From: M3007 sp964481485
GTDB taxonomy: Bacteria; Bacteroidota; Bacteroidia; Chitinophagales; Saprospiraceae
Direction of reading: 5' to 3'
Length of the DNA: 64,000 bases
Assembly: GCA_964481485.1 (NCBI GenBank)
Contig: CAYZVM010000001.1
Location: forward strand, 1 to 64,000
The translations under genes were made by a program, and so were the position numbers. This document shows, piece after piece, positions 50,053-59,676 of the stretch (the stretch's first letter is position 1; each line of letters begins with the position of its first letter). The notes under the pieces are model-generated. The model saw nothing but the letters and a program-made list of their open reading frames with translations, did not search any database and was not told the origin of the DNA.

Positions 50053-51193
50053 TCCGCCCATATTCTACTACCACTCGGTAGCACCCAAATTGTTTGATGG
50101 CTGGATGCTCAAATTCCTGACGCTCCGGCTGAACAACTTTGAGCAGCAAATGGCTTACCTGCAAGACAACAGCTGCAGAGCCATCTTTTTGGACGAATGG
50201 CTGCGCATCCGCAAAGGCCAAAAAACAGCGACCGGAAAGGAAGTCTGCCTCACTTTTGACGACGGCCTGCTCGACAACTGGGTGTATGCCTACCCCGTCG
50301 CCAAAAAATACGGCATGAAATTCACCATTTTCGTGTCGCCAGAGTGCATCGAGCCGCGCTCCGGGGTGCGGCCCACGCTGGAAGATGTGTGGAATGGAAA
50401 ATGCAAGGAAGAAGATTTGGAGGGGCTCGGCTACCTCACTTGGGACGAACTGAAAATAATGCAAGAATCGGGTGTGGTGGATGTGCAATCGCACACCATG
50501 ACCCACGCAAAATACATTTCATCTCCCGTGCTGAAGGGCTTTTACTACGGCGGCTTCAAGGGTTTTCACCCGATTTTGAACGCTCACCCCGAACTCCGCC
50601 CGACTTATATGCGCGACCCCGATTTTGAAAAAAGACTTCCTTGGGGCGCACCTCTGTTCGAGGAAACATCGGCGGTGGTGGCGAAAAAACACTTTGTCAA
50701 TCAGGAATTTATCCGTGAAATAACCGCGCTCGCACAACAGCACAACCTGATAGACTCGACAGAACGCCCTGCTTACGAAAAAGCCGCCCGCCAACTGGCC
50801 GACGACTTCGGGCGCTCCGGCAAACTCATCGAAGGTATTGAGCGAGACGACGATTTCCGCGCCAGAGTGGCTTACGAAATCGTGGACTCCAAACGCATCA
50901 TCGAAGAAAAACTCGGCAAACCCGTCCAATTCCTTTGCTGGCCCCACGGCGACAACAACTCCGCCGCCCACACGCTGGCAAAAGAATCGGGCTACCTCGC
51001 CACGACGTCCGGCAAGATGCTGAACGAGCAAAATCAAAAAGACAGAATACCGCGCTTGGCCGCCGATTTTGAAAACAGCCCTTGGGTGAACCGCCAGAAA
51101 TTCCATTTCAAAGTAGCCTCACATTACCGGAAGCAACCTTATTACACCTTCCTGAAATTGAATGAGTTTAAAAACAGAGCGTTGCGACGCTGA
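50039..51193 (+). CDS. Polysaccharide deacetylase (NodB-like), 1
   Basis: The 384-residue protein has the NodB motif 1 CLTFDDGLLDNW (Asp-Asp), motif 2 VQSHTMTH (metal-binding histidines) and a later LCWPHGDNN segment. There is no signal peptide, so it may act in the cytoplasm on lipid-linked sugars. A large insert (about 175-280) separates the motifs. Family members remove N-acetyl groups from sugars. It overlaps the upstream glycosyltransferase gene by 14 bases. Confidence 0.88.
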   Translation: MRNISPPIFYYHSVAPKLFDGWMLKFLTLRLNNFEQQMAYLQDNSCRAIFLDEWLRIRKGQKTATGKEVCLTFDDGLLDNWVYAYPVAKKYGMKFTIFVSPECIEPRSGVRPTLEDVWNGKCKEEDLEGLGYLTWDELKIMQESGVVDVQSHTMTHAKYISSPVLKGFYYGGFKGFHPILNAHPELRPTYMRDPDFEKRLPWGAPLFEETSAVVAKKHFVNQEFIREITALAQQHNLIDSTERPAYEKAARQLADDFGRSGKLIEGIERDDDFRARVAYEIVDSKRIIEEKLGKPVQFLCWPHGDNNSAAHTLAKESGYLATTSGKMLNEQNQKDRIPRLAADFENSPWVNRQKFHFKVASHYRKQPYYTFLKLNEFKNRALRR

Positions 51194-51262
51194 CAACCAA
51201 AAATCTGAACCGTCGAAAAACCCAGATAGCGCAACTCCGCAAACTCAAACCAATTGCAATCC

Positions 51263-53053
51263 ATGTTTTTCTACATAGACTACAAATTTCAACAATCAAC
51301 AATAACCGTCGCACACCTGCCGGGCGAAGAGGCAGTGCCGATGTACCCGCAGGCCAACACGCTCTACCTCCGGGCGGGCAAACAGCGCCTGCTCTCGTTC
51401 GATGTGCCGGGCGGGAAGCTGTTGCTGCTCGGCGACCCCGTGTTTCGGAAAAAAGAAAAACTGTTTGAGAGCATCGTCCCCGAGCCGGGCAAAGTGAACC
51501 AAGAGAACCTTTATCTCGAAATCAAAGGGCATTATTACTGGTTTTATATTCCGAACTCCCCATCTGCCGACCCCAACTATCTTCTTATCGGCAATTCATT
51601 CGGCGCGATTTACCCCGTATATTATATTATTGAAAAAGAGCGTATTGTCGCCTGTTCCTCCTCTTTTACGGTGGCGGAAAAGACAAATGCCGAAACAAAA
51701 AACAAACGAAATCTGCTCGAACGCTTACTGTTCAATTACCCTTTTTTCAACTCGACCTGGTGGAGCGGCATTCAGCTCCTGGAGGCGCACCGTTTTTTGA
51801 ATATCGGCGCACGCGGCGCGGCGGTGGGCGGCGATTTTGAGGTGAGCAATTTTTTCGGCTCGCCGGAAGATACCACGAAAGACAGCCTCTATCGGCTCGG
51901 AAAACTGTTCGAGAAAGAAACCCGGCTGTTTTTCCCCGACGAGCCGTTCGCTGTGTCGCTCACAGGGGGATTCGACGGCCGGACACTGGTGACGGCGGCC
52001 AAAAAAGCTGGGCGGTTGTTCTCGGCATACAGCTTTGGCAGGCCGGACTCCACGGACGTGACCATGCCCGCCGAACAGGCTTCCGTGCTGCGCATCCCCT
52101 ACAATCCCATTTTTTTGGACGACCAATATGTGGAAACGGCATCGCTCGGCTCAGCGTGGGATTTTATGCGGCTCACGGAATACAACGGCAATTTTGGCCG
52201 CCCGCACTATCACCACGCCGCCAAATTGCTTTCCGAAAAAACGAACTACATCCTCACCGGCAATTTTGGCAGCGAACTTTTCCGGGCGCTGCACTTGCCG
52301 GGCGTGATGATGAGCGAGTGCCTTATCCGCGTTTTTTCTGCCAAAGACGACTCGTGGAAAGATTTTCTGCGGCAGTCCGTCCGGCCTTGGGACGCGCATT
52401 TTTTCCAAAACGAAACGGATGCGCTCATCGCCGATATCGAAGTTTATTTGAAAAAAATGGAGGGTTGGGAGGCCAATCACAAGTTTTACCATTTTGTGTT
52501 CAACGAGATATTCCGCAAATATTTTGGCCCAGAATTGGTAATGCAGAGCCAATATCTCAACAACCGGACTCCCTACCTGAACCTTAGTTTTTTCCGCGAA
52601 CTGAACCGCACGATTTGGTCGGGCGTCCACGCGCGTTTGTTTGAAAAAATGAAAAGCAAACGGATGAAAGGGCAGATGTTTTATGCCACTTTTATCCAGC
52701 AGTCAGACAAAAAAATGTACCAACTCAAGACCAACAAGGGATACAGCCCTGCCGATGTGCTGGAGCCTTGGCGACTCCCCATATTGGCTGCGCGGGTGGT
52801 GTCGCACAAGTACATCGGCAATAAAGACATAGACGACAATTCTGTCCACGCTTTTATCCAGCGCAGCCACCGGCAAATCGCCGAACAAATCGTGACTGGC
52901 GCTCCTCCATTTGCCCAATCATTGTTTGAAAAATCTTTTGATGAAATACCGCGTGAGCAGAACATCGAAAACTGGGTCAAAATTTACTCTATCGCTGCTG
53001 GCTGGGAGGCAGCGCGGGCGGGTGTCGCGCCCCAAAAATTGGAGTTAAGATAA
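51263..53053 (+). CDS. AsnB-like protein without glutaminase cysteine
   Basis: The 596-residue protein shows the asparagine-synthetase architecture: an N-terminal Ntn-like half (about 1-200) and a C-terminal ATP-pyrophosphatase half (about 215-560). The N-terminus starts MFFYIDYKF, so the catalytic Cys2 of glutaminases is absent. The PP-loop is LTGGFDGR (Thr234 to Arg240) instead of SGGLDSS. ILTGNFGSELFR and a NRTPYLNLSFF segment follow as in the synthetase domain. It may adenylate a carboxylate and use a donor other than glutamine, or may be inactive. ATG 51263 is preferred over the TTG at 51254. Confidence 0.75.
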   Translation: MFFYIDYKFQQSTITVAHLPGEEAVPMYPQANTLYLRAGKQRLLSFDVPGGKLLLLGDPVFRKKEKLFESIVPEPGKVNQENLYLEIKGHYYWFYIPNSPSADPNYLLIGNSFGAIYPVYYIIEKERIVACSSSFTVAEKTNAETKNKRNLLERLLFNYPFFNSTWWSGIQLLEAHRFLNIGARGAAVGGDFEVSNFFGSPEDTTKDSLYRLGKLFEKETRLFFPDEPFAVSLTGGFDGRTLVTAAKKAGRLFSAYSFGRPDSTDVTMPAEQASVLRIPYNPIFLDDQYVETASLGSAWDFMRLTEYNGNFGRPHYHHAAKLLSEKTNYILTGNFGSELFRALHLPGVMMSECLIRVFSAKDDSWKDFLRQSVRPWDAHFFQNETDALIADIEVYLKKMEGWEANHKFYHFVFNEIFRKYFGPELVMQSQYLNNRTPYLNLSFFRELNRTIWSGVHARLFEKMKSKRMKGQMFYATFIQQSDKKMYQLKTNKGYSPADVLEPWRLPILAARVVSHKYIGNKDIDDNSVHAFIQRSHRQIAEQIVTGAPPFAQSLFEKSFDEIPREQNIENWVKIYSIAAGWEAARAGVAPQKLELR

Positions 53054-53132
53054 AAAAAACTCCTGCACATCAATGCCTTGCTTTAGTCCCACGCGTCATT
53101 TGCACCGACACCTTTTTGAACAGAACCTTTTT

Positions 53133-54242
53133 ATGATAGCGTCTATCACCTACTCATATCCAGACCTTCGTTTTTGGAGCGAGTACACAGAACTTTGGGA
53201 GAATAGTGTGCACAGGCCAGTGTTCAAATCGCCCCATTACATACAGTTTTTGGCAAAAAAGTATGAAGACAATTTGTCCATCTACCGATTTTACCGGGAA
53301 GGGAAACTGAAAGGAGCCTCTTTTTTTGTGAAGGATGGGAATGAGTTCAGATTGTTGACCGACATCAAAGCCGACCACAATTTTTTTGTTTTGCACAAAG
53401 ACCTCGGGCAAGAGGACATTGCCAACTTTATCAAAGGCTTTTTGGCAGCAATAAAAAAAGAACACTGGGCCGTGTCCATGCACGTGCAGCCGTCGTGGGC
53501 TTCTTATATGGGAGCGTTCGAAAAATTGGCAAGCAGCAGCGGATTATTTTTTGATGTCGCGCAGCATACCGTTTGCCCCGTTTTGGAGGAGGCCACACCG
53601 AAAGACTTATTTGACAAGTTGAACAGTTCGAGAGAACTCAGATACAGAGTCAATCGAATCAAAAGCCAACTGAACGGCGAATTTGAAATACTCATTGGCG
53701 ACAAAGATTTGGACGACTGGGTGCGCAAATTCTGTTTGCTCCATCAAAAGCGCTGGGAAGGTACCGACTCGCCTTCCCGATATGCAGACGAACGGTCGCA
53801 ACAATTTTTGAAGAATTGCCTTCAGGCATGGGCAGATGACAACACTTTGGTACGGTTTTCTGTAAAGGTCGGTGGTGAGCGCATTGCGTTTGTCATCGGT
53901 CTTCTCCAGCAAAACCGGCTCATTCACCATTCTACCGCCTATGACGACGACTATTACAAATACAGCCCGGGAAAGGCATTGATACTGACAATCGCAGAAT
54001 GGATGAAAGACAACGGACAGAATATCCTTGATTTTGGCGAAGGGGCGGAGCCATACAAATACGCATACACCAATAAAGAACTTGCGCTGAACCAAATCTC
54101 TATATCTAGTTATTCAAACATCCCCTTTATCCTGAAGGTGAAAATCAAAAAAGCCTTGAGAAAAAGAATTGTAAAAAACCCCGGCCTCAAGAAATTTTAC
54201 AATGAAAAAATACGCCCCTTGGCCAAAAAAGTGAAAGCCTGA
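53133..54242 (+). CDS. GNAT-fold transferase (BcsL/FemAB-related), tandem copy 1
   Basis: The 369-residue protein contains a GNAT/Acetyltransf_6-type domain with double-GNAT arrangement typical of FemAB-related enzymes. Landmarks are SYPDLRFWSEYTELW and FKSPHYIQFLAKKYE near the N-terminus, HQKRWEGTDSPS in the middle and NILDFGEGAEPYKYAYTNKE near the C-terminus. It probably transfers an acyl or aminoacyl group to a sugar amine. ATG 53133 is chosen because the next gene's aligned start matches it. The neighbouring gene encodes a paralogue. Confidence 0.8.
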   Translation: MIASITYSYPDLRFWSEYTELWENSVHRPVFKSPHYIQFLAKKYEDNLSIYRFYREGKLKGASFFVKDGNEFRLLTDIKADHNFFVLHKDLGQEDIANFIKGFLAAIKKEHWAVSMHVQPSWASYMGAFEKLASSSGLFFDVAQHTVCPVLEEATPKDLFDKLNSSRELRYRVNRIKSQLNGEFEILIGDKDLDDWVRKFCLLHQKRWEGTDSPSRYADERSQQFLKNCLQAWADDNTLVRFSVKVGGERIAFVIGLLQQNRLIHHSTAYDDDYYKYSPGKALILTIAEWMKDNGQNILDFGEGAEPYKYAYTNKELALNQISISSYSNIPFILKVKIKKALRKRIVKNPGLKKFYNEKIRPLAKKVKA

Positions 54243-54340
54243 ATATTGCAACTAATCATACACATCCAACACTGCTGACATACCGCGCTTTTAGCAGCGA
54301 TAATCCATTTGCCCCCTCGCTATGTCAAAACCGTATTACG

Positions 54341-55567
54341 ATGAAAACCGACATCATCCACTCGTATCCTGACCAGCAATTCTGGGACGCCTACACTGAA
54401 CTTTGGGCAAATAGCGCCCAACGCTCTGTATTTCAGGCACCCCATTTTATCAGGTATTTGGCAAAAAGATACGAGCAGACACTTGCTGTCTATCAGTTTT
54501 GCAAAGGCGGAAAATTAGCAGGCGCAGCCTTCTTTAGAAACGACGACGGCACGCACAAACTGCTGAGCGAAGTAAAGTCCGACTACAACTTTATCGCGAT
54601 ACACAAAGACTGTACGGAAGGAGATGTCAAAGACTTTTTTGGCACCTTGTTCAAAAAGATAAAAAAGCAGAATTGGTCTTTGATAATCAATTACCAACCG
54701 TCGTGGGCGAGTTATCTCCGCACCCTCGAAGCAGAAGGAAAAGCGAGTGGCTTGTTTTTGGCAGTATCCAAACACTCCATTTGCCCGCACGTGGAGGCTG
54801 AAACTCCGAAAGGCATTTCAGAATGGTTCAACGGCCTCAAGAATTTCAGGTACTATGTGAACCGCCTCAAAAAGCAGCAAAATGCCGTATTTGAAGTGTT
54901 CACCGGCGAAGAAGAATTGGACAAATGGGCCGACGAATTTTGCGATTGCCACGTCAAGCGATGGGAGGGCACTCCCACTCCATCTCAGTATAATCGGACA
55001 GAATTGCAGGAATTTAGCAGAGAAGTGTTTCGGACATGGGCAAAGGACGATTTGCTCACCCGTTTTTCTATCAAAATCGGCGACGAAAGAATCGCCTTCA
55101 ACATTGCGCTCCGCCAAGGGAATGCATTAGTGGGCCATGCGCAGGCATACAACCCCGATTATGCAAAATTCAGCCCCGGCAAGGCGCTCATGTATTTTAT
55201 CGGCGAATGGATGTCCGACAACGGCATGGTGAAGATTGACTTCGGAAAAGGCGGCGAAGCATACAAAGCCGGCATGACCAACGGCGAACAAGAACTCTGT
55301 AAAATTTTCATCTCCAACTATACCAATCTGCCTTTTGTCCTGAAATCAAAATTAGAAACAACAATCCGCGCCAACCCCAACTTCATCGCCGTGTATCGCG
55401 GCAAAATCAAGCCAAAATTGCAAGAAACAAAAGTGCGTGTCAAGGCAGAGGCTTCCAAGTTGTTCGGAAACACGACCACCGCAAAACACAGCGCAGTCGG
55501 TAGTCTATTGGCGCTCCAAGAACTCGAACTCATCACAGAATGCCTATTTCCGCTTAGCTGTTTTTGA
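54341..55567 (+). CDS. GNAT-fold transferase (BcsL/FemAB-related), tandem copy 2
   Basis: The 408-residue protein aligns over its whole length with the upstream gene product (HSYPDQQFWDAYTELW, FQAPHFIRYLAKRYE, KIDFGKGGEAYKAGMTNGE), a tandem duplication with divergence. It has an extra C-terminal tail of about 35 residues ending ITECLFPLSCF, hydrophobic and absent from copy 1; this could be a frameshifted end or a real addition. Its role is expected to be acyl or aminoacyl transfer in polysaccharide modification. Confidence 0.8.
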   Translation: MKTDIIHSYPDQQFWDAYTELWANSAQRSVFQAPHFIRYLAKRYEQTLAVYQFCKGGKLAGAAFFRNDDGTHKLLSEVKSDYNFIAIHKDCTEGDVKDFFGTLFKKIKKQNWSLIINYQPSWASYLRTLEAEGKASGLFLAVSKHSICPHVEAETPKGISEWFNGLKNFRYYVNRLKKQQNAVFEVFTGEEELDKWADEFCDCHVKRWEGTPTPSQYNRTELQEFSREVFRTWAKDDLLTRFSIKIGDERIAFNIALRQGNALVGHAQAYNPDYAKFSPGKALMYFIGEWMSDNGMVKIDFGKGGEAYKAGMTNGEQELCKIFISNYTNLPFVLKSKLETTIRANPNFIAVYRGKIKPKLQETKVRVKAEASKLFGNTTTAKHSAVGSLLALQELELITECLFPLSCF

Positions 55568-55596
55568 AAAACCGATAATCAGATAATCATCATACT

Positions 55597-56673
55597 ATGA
55601 GAAAACTTCGACTTGCCATCTTAAAAGTTGAGATTGACAAGGATTATGCCTTGTGGGAGACCGTTTGCCACGAGATGCGCGACCACGTGGAATGGGAATC
55701 CATCGACATTGACCGCTCCGACTGGCTGCAACGCGTGCAGTGCGGGCGGTTCGATGGATTGCTCGCCATGCCGCCCGGCATCACCAATGCCTACAAAGGA
55801 ATGTACGACGAACGCGTCAACATCCTCAACACCGTCCTCGGTTTGCCCGTATTCCCCTCTATGGAGGAAATCGCCGTTTACGAAAACAAAAAATACCTCT
55901 CCTACTGGCTCGCCGCCAACGGCATCCCGCACCCAAAAACTTGGGTATTCTATCAAGAACAAGAAGCCATTGATTTCGCCGCCAAAGCCAAAATGCCCAT
56001 CGTCGGCAAGACCAACGTAGGCGCATCCGGCAGGGGAGTCACCATCCTGAAATCCAACGCAGGAGCTGTGGAATATGTGAAAAACACCTTCTCCGGCAAA
56101 GGCTCATTGCGCAGTACCGGGCCCAATCTGCGAAAGAAAGGACTGGCCATGCGCGCGCTCAAAAAATTGGCGAACCCCAAAGCCTTCATGGCGCGGCTCC
56201 AACATTACAAAGCCGAAGGCTCCGAAGTACAGAAAGAGTATGTGATACTTCAAGAGCACATCCCGCACGAATGGGAATGGCGCTGCGTCCGCATCGGCGA
56301 TTCTTTTTTTGCCCACAAAAAAATGGTGAAAGGCGAAAAAGCCAGCGGCAGCCTCATCAAAGGATACGAAAACCCATCTTTTGCCCTCCTCGATTTTGTC
56401 AAAGAAGTCACGGACAAACGCCATTTCAGGTCTCAATCGGTGGATATTTTCGAGACCGCCGACGGGCATTACCTTGTCAACGAAATGCAATGCACCTTCG
56501 GCCAGAGCGACCCCTACCAGATGCTCGTGGACGGTGTGCCAGGCCGCTACCGCCAGATTGACGACGAGTGGGTGTTCGAGCCAGGCGATTTCAACAAATA
56601 CCAATCCTTCCTGCTCCGCCTCGAATATTTCATAGAAGTGCTCACCCAAAACCAACTTGAACTCCAGCAATGA
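55597..56673 (+). CDS. ATP-grasp ligase-like protein
   Basis: The 358-residue protein has an ATP-grasp fold: a pre-ATP segment with NKKYLSYWLAANGIPHPKTW, a lysine-containing PIVGKTNVGASGRGV glycine-rich loop, LQEHIPHEWEWRCVRIG, and the metal-binding DIFETADGHYLVNEMQC. It resembles RimK/D-Ala-D-Ala-ligase-type enzymes that join a carboxylate to an amine through an acylphosphate. In this locus the acceptor could be an amino sugar or the donor an amino acid; this is inference. Its stop overlaps the next start by four bases (ATGA). Confidence 0.85.
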   Translation: MRKLRLAILKVEIDKDYALWETVCHEMRDHVEWESIDIDRSDWLQRVQCGRFDGLLAMPPGITNAYKGMYDERVNILNTVLGLPVFPSMEEIAVYENKKYLSYWLAANGIPHPKTWVFYQEQEAIDFAAKAKMPIVGKTNVGASGRGVTILKSNAGAVEYVKNTFSGKGSLRSTGPNLRKKGLAMRALKKLANPKAFMARLQHYKAEGSEVQKEYVILQEHIPHEWEWRCVRIGDSFFAHKKMVKGEKASGSLIKGYENPSFALLDFVKEVTDKRHFRSQSVDIFETADGHYLVNEMQCTFGQSDPYQMLVDGVPGRYRQIDDEWVFEPGDFNKYQSFLLRLEYFIEVLTQNQLELQQ

Positions 56674-57674
56674 AAGTGCTATTCGTGGTCAGCGGCAACA
56701 ACCAATATTACGATGTCGCTCCGTTTATCCGTTCGCAGGGTGACTCGCTGGTGCAAGAAGGAATCGAAGTGTCCTATTTCCCGATAAAAGGCAAAGGGCC
56801 GCTCAACTACCTGAAAAACGTGTTGCCCCTGCGCAGACACCTCAAACAAAACCCCGTGGATGTCATACACGCCCATTATTCACTTTGCGGTTGGGTGGCT
56901 GCATTGGCTTCGTGGCGCATTCCCGTCGTGCTGTCGTACATGGGCGACGACCTGTTCGGTTCGCACACCGATTTGAACAAAAGAAGTTTCACAAGTTGGC
57001 TGCTCATTCAGTTGGGCAAAGCCGTTCAGCCGTTTGTACAGGCCATTATTTGCAAATCGCCAAAAATGGTGGAAGCCGTCAACCGGAAAAGTATTTGCCA
57101 CTTGGTTCCGAATGGTGTTCGGCTGGAACAGTTTAAAATTTATGAAAAAAGTTGTCGGAAAGAATTGGGTCTTGAAACAAATAAAAAATACGTCCTCTTC
57201 CTCGGCGACCCCGCTGACCACAACAAAAACGTCGCACTCGTGGAGGGTGCATTGGATGTACTTGGTCGCCCAGATGTAGAATTGATTGTCCGCTACAAAG
57301 TCTCGCACGATGCAGTGGTCAAGTACCTCAATGCGGCGGACGTGTTCGTCCTCTGTTCTTTCTCTGAGGGTTCGCCCAATGTGGTGAAAGAAGCCATGGC
57401 ACTCAATTGTCCGATGGTTGTCACCAACGCAGGCGATGCCGCGTGGGTAGTGGGCGACACCCCGGGCTGTTATGTGTCGCCCTCTTACGAGCCAGAAGAT
57501 TTTGCAAAAAAACTGAACCTCGCGCTCAAATACGCCGAAAAAAACGGCCGTACCAAAGGCCGCGAGCGTTTGCTGACACTCGGTTTGGACTCAAAAAGCA
57601 TTGCTGGCAAGGTCATTGCCATCTACGAAAAATTGCAGCGCAAGCAGCCAGTCGGAAACAACCTAAACTCTTAA
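56670..57674 (+). CDS. Family 4 glycosyltransferase
   Basis: The 334-residue GT-B enzyme has HAHYSLCGWVAALAS, YMGDDLFGSHTD, VPNGVRLEQF, VLFLGDPADHNKNV and the EX7E-type SFSEGSPNVVKEAM. It is slightly short but complete for this family. It overlaps the ATP-grasp gene by four bases, so the two are translated together. It would add one sugar of the repeat unit. Confidence 0.92.
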   Translation: MKVLFVVSGNNQYYDVAPFIRSQGDSLVQEGIEVSYFPIKGKGPLNYLKNVLPLRRHLKQNPVDVIHAHYSLCGWVAALASWRIPVVLSYMGDDLFGSHTDLNKRSFTSWLLIQLGKAVQPFVQAIICKSPKMVEAVNRKSICHLVPNGVRLEQFKIYEKSCRKELGLETNKKYVLFLGDPADHNKNVALVEGALDVLGRPDVELIVRYKVSHDAVVKYLNAADVFVLCSFSEGSPNVVKEAMALNCPMVVTNAGDAAWVVGDTPGCYVSPSYEPEDFAKKLNLALKYAEKNGRTKGRERLLTLGLDSKSIAGKVIAIYEKLQRKQPVGNNLNS

Positions 57675-57699
57675 TGCACTCGAAAAAATCAATCAACTC

Positions 57700-59550
57700 A
57701 TGTGTGGAATTTCAGGAATCATCCATTTAGACCGCTCGCCCGTACCCGAACCACAAATTTGGGACATGATAAAAGCCATGAAACACCGTGGCCCCAACGA
57801 CAACGGGACGTTTTTTGAGGACGGCATCGGGTTTGGCTTTGTCCGCTTGAGCATCATTGACTTGACTCCCGCCGGTCACCAGCCGATGTTCTCGCACGAC
57901 GAGCGCTATGTGATGATTTTCAATGGGGAAATCTTCAACTACGTCGAACTGCGCGAAGAACTCAAGTCCAAAGGGCACGTTTTCAAAACCAGCACCGACA
58001 CCGAAGTGCTGCTCACAGCCTACATTGAGTGGGGCGAGGATATGTTGCACCGGCTCAACGGGATGTGGGCTTTTGTCATCTACGACCGCAAGGAAAAAAC
58101 CGTGTTCGGCTCCCGCGACCGCTACGGCATCAAGCCGCTTTATTACAGCATTGATGGCAACCGGCTCATTTTTGCCTCCGAAATCCCGTCCATCCTCGCC
58201 GTGCTGGGCCGCAAGCCCACCGCCGATCAGAACGCCCTGTTCGACTTCCTCATTTTCAACCGGACCGACCAGAACGAGGACACATTTTTCTCCGAAATAA
58301 AAAAGGTCAACCACGGCCATCATTTCAAAATAAAGGTGGAGCCCGGCAAATCGGTGACTCAGGCATTGACCATCAAAAAATGGTACGACCTGCGCAAAGA
58401 ATTGAAAGAGCCGTTCAAAGACCCCGAAGAATTCCGCCAAATGTTTGTCTCGTCCATCGCCCTGCGCCTCCGAAGCGATGTCCCCATCGGCGTTTGCCTC
58501 AGCGGCGGGCTCGACTCTTCGAGCATCGTATCCACCATGATACAGGACTTCGACAAGCGCGACGTTCACACATTTTCAGCCGTTTATGGCGACGGCAAAT
58601 TCGGCGACGAATCCAAGTTTATCCACCTCTACAAGGATGAACTACCGAACATGCACTATATCATGCCGGACGACAAAACCCTCATGGCGGATATAGAAAC
58701 GATGGTGCACGCCCACGCCGAGCCCATCGCCAGCACAGGGCCTTATGCCCAATACAAAGTCATGGATCTCGCCAAAGACCACGTCACCGTCACCCTCGAC
58801 GGCCAGGGTGCCGACGAAATGCTCGCCGGTTACCACTACTTTTTTGGGTTTCATTTCAAAAACCTGCTGCTCAAGGGAAAAATCGGCAGCATGACTTCCG
58901 AGATGTTCCACTATTGCAACAAGCACAGGGCACTGCTCGGGCTGATGAGTTTTGTCCTGTTCATGCTCCCAGCAGGTGTTCGTGCCAGAGCGCGTGCTAT
59001 GGAAAAAGGTTACATTGACGAAGAATTTTTCACGACTCAATCCGCACTGGCGAGCACGATTTCGGGCGAATTGTACGGCTCCACCACCCTGCAAGAGGCG
59101 CTCATCAATCACTTTGAGTTCAAACTCGAGCACCTCCTCAAATGGGAAGACCGCAACTCCATGTGGTTTTCCCTCGAAGCCCGTGTGCCGTTTCTCGACC
59201 ACCGCCTCGTGGAGCGCACCCTCACTTTGCCCGACGAAATGATTATCAAAGACGGCATGACCAAGCACATCCTCCGGGAAGCGATGAAAGGCCGTCTGCC
59301 CGAGCCTATCCGCACCCGCCGCGACAAAATTGGCTTCGGTACTCCGCACGACGAGTGGTTTCGCACACCCGCCTTCCAGCGGTATATCAAGGACATCATT
59401 TACTCCCAGTCATTTGCTTCGCGTGGTTTGGTGGATGTGAAAAAAGTGCAGTCCATGTACGAACAGCACCTCCGCGGCGAAGCCAGCCACGGCAAAGAAA
59501 TATGGAAGTGGATTCATCTCGAAAACTGGTTCAGCAAGTTTATTGATTAA
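57700..59550 (+). CDS. asnB: Asparagine synthase (glutamine-hydrolysing) family
   Basis: The 616-residue protein begins MCGISGII, giving the catalytic Cys2 of class II glutaminases, and has KHRGPNDNG, FNGEIFNYVELR, and the synthetase PP-loop SGGLDSSS (Ser268 onward), TLDGQGADEMLAGYH and EARVPFLDHRLVE. It is a full-length, apparently active enzyme. In polysaccharide loci such enzymes (for example WbpS in P. aeruginosa O6) convert uronic acids to uronamides, which is more likely here than free asparagine synthesis. Confidence 0.93.
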   Translation: MCGISGIIHLDRSPVPEPQIWDMIKAMKHRGPNDNGTFFEDGIGFGFVRLSIIDLTPAGHQPMFSHDERYVMIFNGEIFNYVELREELKSKGHVFKTSTDTEVLLTAYIEWGEDMLHRLNGMWAFVIYDRKEKTVFGSRDRYGIKPLYYSIDGNRLIFASEIPSILAVLGRKPTADQNALFDFLIFNRTDQNEDTFFSEIKKVNHGHHFKIKVEPGKSVTQALTIKKWYDLRKELKEPFKDPEEFRQMFVSSIALRLRSDVPIGVCLSGGLDSSSIVSTMIQDFDKRDVHTFSAVYGDGKFGDESKFIHLYKDELPNMHYIMPDDKTLMADIETMVHAHAEPIASTGPYAQYKVMDLAKDHVTVTLDGQGADEMLAGYHYFFGFHFKNLLLKGKIGSMTSEMFHYCNKHRALLGLMSFVLFMLPAGVRARARAMEKGYIDEEFFTTQSALASTISGELYGSTTLQEALINHFEFKLEHLLKWEDRNSMWFSLEARVPFLDHRLVERTLTLPDEMIIKDGMTKHILREAMKGRLPEPIRTRRDKIGFGTPHDEWFRTPAFQRYIKDIIYSQSFASRGLVDVKKVQSMYEQHLRGEASHGKEIWKWIHLENWFSKFID

Positions 59551-59555
59551 GCAAG

Positions 59556-59660
59556 TGTTTGGGTATTTGAGTGTTTGAGTGTGAGAGTGTTTTTACCTTT
59601 TTAATTCCCTCAAACACTCAGCCACCTAAACACCCAAACACTCAAGCACTCAACCACCCA
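59556..59660 (+). repeat. GTGTTTGAGT/ACTCAAACAC intergenic hairpin
   Basis: A left arm with GTGTTTGGGT and GTGTTTGAGTGT-like units (59556-59592) and a right arm with CAAACACTC, AAACACCCAAACACTC and ACTCAACC units (59608-59660) form a hairpin with a different unit but the same layout as the TTTAGA elements. It lies between asnB and the deacetylase gene. Confidence 0.75.
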
Positions 59661-59676
59661 CAGACCGTATTACACT

